Shown one piece after another: positions 11,866 through 14,297 of a stretch of 14,297 nucleotides of DNA (position 1 is its first letter; each line of letters begins with the position of its first letter). This DNA comes from Candidatus Gastranaerophilales bacterium. Its GTDB lineage: Bacteria > Cyanobacteriota > Vampirovibrionia > Gastranaerophilales > Gastranaerophilaceae. The notes beneath the pieces were generated by a model, which worked only from the letters and a program-made list of their open reading frames with translations, had not been told where the DNA came from and searched no databases. The DNA lies in contig CALUTA010000025.1 of assembly GCA_944323585.1 (NCBI GenBank), forward strand, positions 1-14,297, given 5' to 3'. Both the position numbers and the translations under genes were made by a program.

Positions 11866-12618
11866 GTGGGTAACGATAATTTTAACAAATCGAAATATAT
11901 GACGACTAATGCCGGAAAAAAAGAGTTAAACTTTTTTGAACGTGCGGATGATTTGCTGCGTAAAAAATCATATAAAGAAGCTGCCGCAAATTATTTGAAT
12001 GCAATTTTGATATCAAGAGAGGATGCCAAATCCTACTTCGGGCTTGGCATGTGCTATAAAAATACTAAAAATTATGCAAAAGCAATCAAATATCTTGATA
12101 AAGCAGCACAAATCGACGAGAATTACTTTGAAGCTTATTATGAACTCGGGATTTGCCATTTGCTGGAGGGGATTCCGTGCGGGGCGATTAAGAATTTTGT
12201 CCGTGCTGTTCAGGTGAATCCCGAAAATCCGGATGCGATTTTGCAGCTCGGGATTGCGCATGAAATGTGTGAAGAATTTGATATGGCTTTGATGATTTAT
12301 CAGAAACTTATCGAAAATTCTCCTGAGTACAAGAAAGCTTACGAACACAAATCGGCTCTTTTGATGAAAATGAATCGTTACAGAGAGGCTTCCTTAGTGC
12401 TGAACGATCTTATCAGACGAAGCCCTTCTGACACTGACGCTTTTGCCGGTATCGGAGTCTGTTTCGACAAACTCGGCAAACGCATTGAGGCTCAAAGATA
12501 TTACAGAAAATTTTTGCAGAAAAATCCGCTTTCATCGCAGGCGCAGTTTATTAAATCCAGACTTGAAAAATTGAAATCTTTGTCTGTTGAAAAGGTTAAA
12601 AAATTTAGTATTGTGTAA
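11866..12618 (+). CDS. Tetratricopeptide repeat (TPR) protein
   Basis: 250 residues composed almost wholly of TPR units, helix-turn-helix repeats that form protein-binding scaffolds. About six repeats run from residue 22 to 222. Examples are SYKEAAANYLNAILISREDA, KNYAKAIKYLDKAAQIDENY, EEFDMALMIYQKLIENSPEY and NRYREASLVLNDLIRRSPSD. A basic, non-TPR tail (about 228-250) follows. No signal peptide or membrane segment is seen, so it is probably cytoplasmic. The start is a GTG at 11866 preceded by AGAGG. An in-frame ATG 33 nt later (11899) lacks any ribosome binding site and is less likely, though possible. It has its own promoter, diverges from the exported-protein operon and converges on purB with a 32-bp gap. 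The partner is unknown. Confidence 0.9.
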   Translation: MGNDNFNKSKYMTTNAGKKELNFFERADDLLRKKSYKEAAANYLNAILISREDAKSYFGLGMCYKNTKNYAKAIKYLDKAAQIDENYFEAYYELGICHLLEGIPCGAIKNFVRAVQVNPENPDAILQLGIAHEMCEEFDMALMIYQKLIENSPEYKKAYEHKSALLMKMNRYREASLVLNDLIRRSPSDTDAFAGIGVCFDKLGKRIEAQRYYRKFLQKNPLSSQAQFIKSRLEKLKSLSVEKVKKFSIV

Positions 12619-12650
12619 AAAATGTGCCGGATATGGCTAAATAATGAAAA

Positions 12651-13943
12651 TTATAAAATTCTTTTATAAATCTCGTTGATGTTTTTCAAGAATGCCTGTT
12701 TGTCAAAAATTTTGTCGAGTTCTTCAACAGAAAGAAGTTGTGTCACATCTTGGTCTTTCATAAGATTTACTTTAAAATCGCCGTCGTTTTCGAAAGCGTC
12801 GAGGGCATTTCTCTGAACTATTCTGTAAGCATCTTCTCTTGTAAGACCTTTTTCTACGAGTTCAAGGAGAACTTTTTGCGAGAAAACTATTCCGCCGAAA
12901 CGGTCTGCATTTCTGAGCATATTTTTTTCGTGTACAACAAGGTTTTGTACTATTCCGTTGAAGCGGTTCAGCATAAAGTCAATCAAAATAAGACTGTCAG
13001 GGAAGATTATTCTCTCGGTCGAACTGTGGGAAATATCTCTTTCGTGCCAGAGCGGAATATTTTCCATTGCCGCAAGCGAATTGCACCTTACAACACGTGC
13101 AAGCCCGCATAGGTTTTCGGACAAGACCGGATTTTTCTTATGAGGCATAGCAGACGACCCTTTTTGTCCTTTTGTAAAGCCTTCTTCCACCTCAAGGACT
13201 TCTGTTCTCTGGAGGTGTCGGATTTCTGTTGCGAATTGTTCAAGTACACTTGCAATCAGAGCAAGTGACTGCATAAAGTATGCGTGATAATCCCTTGCGA
13301 TTACCTGAGTCGAAATTCTGGCGGGTTTAAGCCCGAGGTTTTTGCAGGTAATCTTTTCGACTTCAGGCGAAATGTTGCTGTAGGTGCCGACAGGCCCCGA
13401 AATCTGGCCGACACGAATTTGTTCTAATGCGTGTTCAAAGTTGTCCCTCTGACGTTCTAAAATATCTATCCAGCTGCATAGTTTAACCCCGAACGTCATA
13501 ACTTCCGCAATAATACCGTGCGAACGGCCTATACAGATAGTGTTTTTGTGTTTTTTAGCAAGTTCTTTCAGCGATTTAATCGTTTCATCAAGGTCATTTT
13601 TGATGATTTTTCCGCTGTCCTGAATTTGGAGTGCAAAAGCAGTGTCAATTACATCGGAACTTGTCATACCGATGTGCATGTGGCGGGCAAGGTCTTCACC
13701 GAGGCTTTCGTTCACGCAGGTCAGAAAAGCAATTACATCATGCTTTACTTCCCGCTCAATTTCGTCAATTCTTTCGATATTGAATTTTGCACGCTTTTTA
13801 ATTTCTTCTAAATCTCTTTTAGGGATTCTGCCCATTTTGGTGTAAGCTTCGCAAACCGCAATTTCGACTTTCAGGTAGTAGTCGAATTTGGAATTCAAAT
13901 CCCATATTTTTTTCATTTCTTCACGTGAATATCTGTCAATCAT
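12651..13943 (-). CDS. purB: Adenylosuccinate lyase
   Basis: Catalyses two fumarate-releasing steps of purine synthesis: SAICAR to AICAR and adenylosuccinate to AMP. It acts as a cytoplasmic homotetramer of the fumarase/aspartase superfamily. It has 430 residues, typical for the short bacterial form. Visible elements are the N-terminus MIDRYSREEMKKIW (family-typical, fixing the start), H68 in KHDV, HMHIGMTSSDVIDTA (88-102, with H90), GRSHGIIAE with H142 as general acid, and the mobile signature loop GSSAMPHKKNP (262-272) holding the catalytic serine. All key residues are intact. There is no Shine-Dalgarno sequence; an extended -10 (TGCTAAAAT) sits 6 nt before the ATG. The gene stands alone here, apart from other pur genes. 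Confidence 0.97.
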   Translation of the reverse strand: MIDRYSREEMKKIWDLNSKFDYYLKVEIAVCEAYTKMGRIPKRDLEEIKKRAKFNIERIDEIEREVKHDVIAFLTCVNESLGEDLARHMHIGMTSSDVIDTAFALQIQDSGKIIKNDLDETIKSLKELAKKHKNTICIGRSHGIIAEVMTFGVKLCSWIDILERQRDNFEHALEQIRVGQISGPVGTYSNISPEVEKITCKNLGLKPARISTQVIARDYHAYFMQSLALIASVLEQFATEIRHLQRTEVLEVEEGFTKGQKGSSAMPHKKNPVLSENLCGLARVVRCNSLAAMENIPLWHERDISHSSTERIIFPDSLILIDFMLNRFNGIVQNLVVHEKNMLRNADRFGGIVFSQKVLLELVEKGLTREDAYRIVQRNALDAFENDGDFKVNLMKDQDVTQLLSVEELDKIFDKQAFLKNINEIYKRIL

Positions 13944-13949
13944 AAATTT

Positions 13950-13958
13950 ATTTTAGCA
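13950..13958 (-). promoter_or_regulatory. Likely purB extended -10 box next to the start codon
   Basis: On the minus strand TGCTAAAAT ends 6 nt before the purB ATG. The TG one base before the hexamer makes it an extended -10, which can work without a good -35, and none is seen. The position implies a leaderless mRNA, as proposed for dxr. Confidence 0.4.
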
Positions 13959-14002
13959 CAAAGAATTCAAACTTGATTTTGTAACATTTCTTAATAAAAA
14001 AG

Positions 14003-14033
14003 GCAATTTTTAAGGGCATAAATACTTTATATA
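14003..14033 (+). promoter_or_regulatory. Promoter-like module GCAAT-N12-AAATACTTTATATA (copy 2), with TA repeat
   Basis: GCAAT (14003-14007), 12 variable bases, and AAATACTTTATATA (14020-14033) repeat the arrangement upstream of the coiled-coil gene. A TA dinucleotide run (14028-14043) extends the right end and separates the module from the AAAGGG ribosome binding site at 14051-14056. Confidence 0.5.
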
Positions 14034-14063
14034 TATATATTATTAAGAGAAAAGGGATCAACT

Positions 14064-14297
14064 ATGGCAATTGAGTTTGTATCACTAAGTAAATTTAACG
14101 AAAGTCCGGAATTACAGCAGGAATACGGCAGTTATGAAAAATTTTTGACGGCTTATACAGCTCAATTAAGCAAAACGTCATTGATGACATTTGTGAAAGA
14201 GCACAAAGACGCTATGTATTCTATGCCGAGATTGACCCGTGAAAGTATCTGGCAGCGTTCAAAAGAAGCTGATGCGAAGAAAGCCGCAGCAGAGGAT
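14064..14297 (+). CDS. Unknown protein, N-terminal 78 residues only
   Basis: The frame is open to the end of the window, so the gene continues beyond it. It starts at ATG 14064 with AAAGGG 7 nt upstream and a promoter-like module further up. The visible part begins MAIEFVSLSKFNESPELQQE and is hydrophilic, with likely helices (YEKFLTAYTAQLSK, TFVKEHKDAM) and an Ala/Lys-rich stretch at the break. There is no signal peptide, cysteine or recognisable motif. The shared promoter module suggests co-regulation with the coiled-coil gene at 8175-9308. I do not recognise a family from this fragment. Confidence 0.75.
   Translation, partial: MAIEFVSLSKFNESPELQQEYGSYEKFLTAYTAQLSKTSLMTFVKEHKDAMYSMPRLTRESIWQRSKEADAKKAAAED

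Noticed and set aside
1..14297. CRISPR arrays, tRNA genes, insertion sequences, prophage
   Set aside because: No regularly spaced direct repeats, no cloverleaf-like segments with conserved T-loops, and no transposase or phage-type proteins on either strand.

Overview
The window is AT-rich and gene-dense. It looks like a chromosomal segment from an anaerobic bacterium that uses the MEP isoprenoid pathway and [FeFe] hydrogenases. Two features suggest the Gastranaerophilales (Vampirovibrionia/Melainabacteria, the non-photosynthetic sister group of Cyanobacteria). One is a small protein starting with a VSFNG-type N-terminus. The other is the number of lineage-specific proteins next to ordinary housekeeping genes. 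This placement is an inference; an anaerobic Firmicute-like lineage is the main alternative. There are no tRNA or rRNA genes, CRISPR arrays, transposases or phage genes.

Layout. (1) 1-1701: the 3' end of priA converges on dxr. The dxr gene carries an in-frame, repeat-derived palindromic segment. (2) 1740-2382: a small lineage-type protein with a clear promoter and a bidirectional terminator. (3) 2397-7747, all on the minus strand: a hydrogenase region. A four-gene unit runs leftward from a good promoter at 7719-7747: a [2Fe-2S] thioredoxin-like ferredoxin, a PAS-containing sensory-type [FeFe] hydrogenase (HydS-like), a SpoIIE/PP2C-type phosphatase, and a second [2Fe-2S] ferredoxin. It ends at a strong terminator (3963-3993). 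A separately promoted monomeric [FeFe] hydrogenase follows. The likely logic is that HydS reads H2 or redox state, the phosphatase relays it, and hydrogenase or other redox genes respond.

(4) 7748-8174: about 430 bp with no gene in the supplied annotation range. It holds a GC-rich, hairpin-rich block, a terminator and a previously unlisted 45-codon ORF with a good ribosome binding site. (5) 8175-9371: a cysteine-free coiled-coil protein of unknown function with its own promoter module. (6) 9401-11744: a tightly coupled three-gene operon of two paralogous exported helical proteins and a LipM-type octanoyltransferase. (7) 11812-14297: a TPR protein transcribed divergently from that operon, then purB, then the start of another unknown gene. 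That last gene's promoter region copies the module at 9341-9371.

The most unusual items are the repeat-derived peptide inside DXR, the HydS/phosphatase cluster, the shared promoter module, the -10 boxes set 6-8 nt from start codons (possible leaderless mRNAs), and the unexplained structured block between the hydrogenase unit and the coiled-coil gene.
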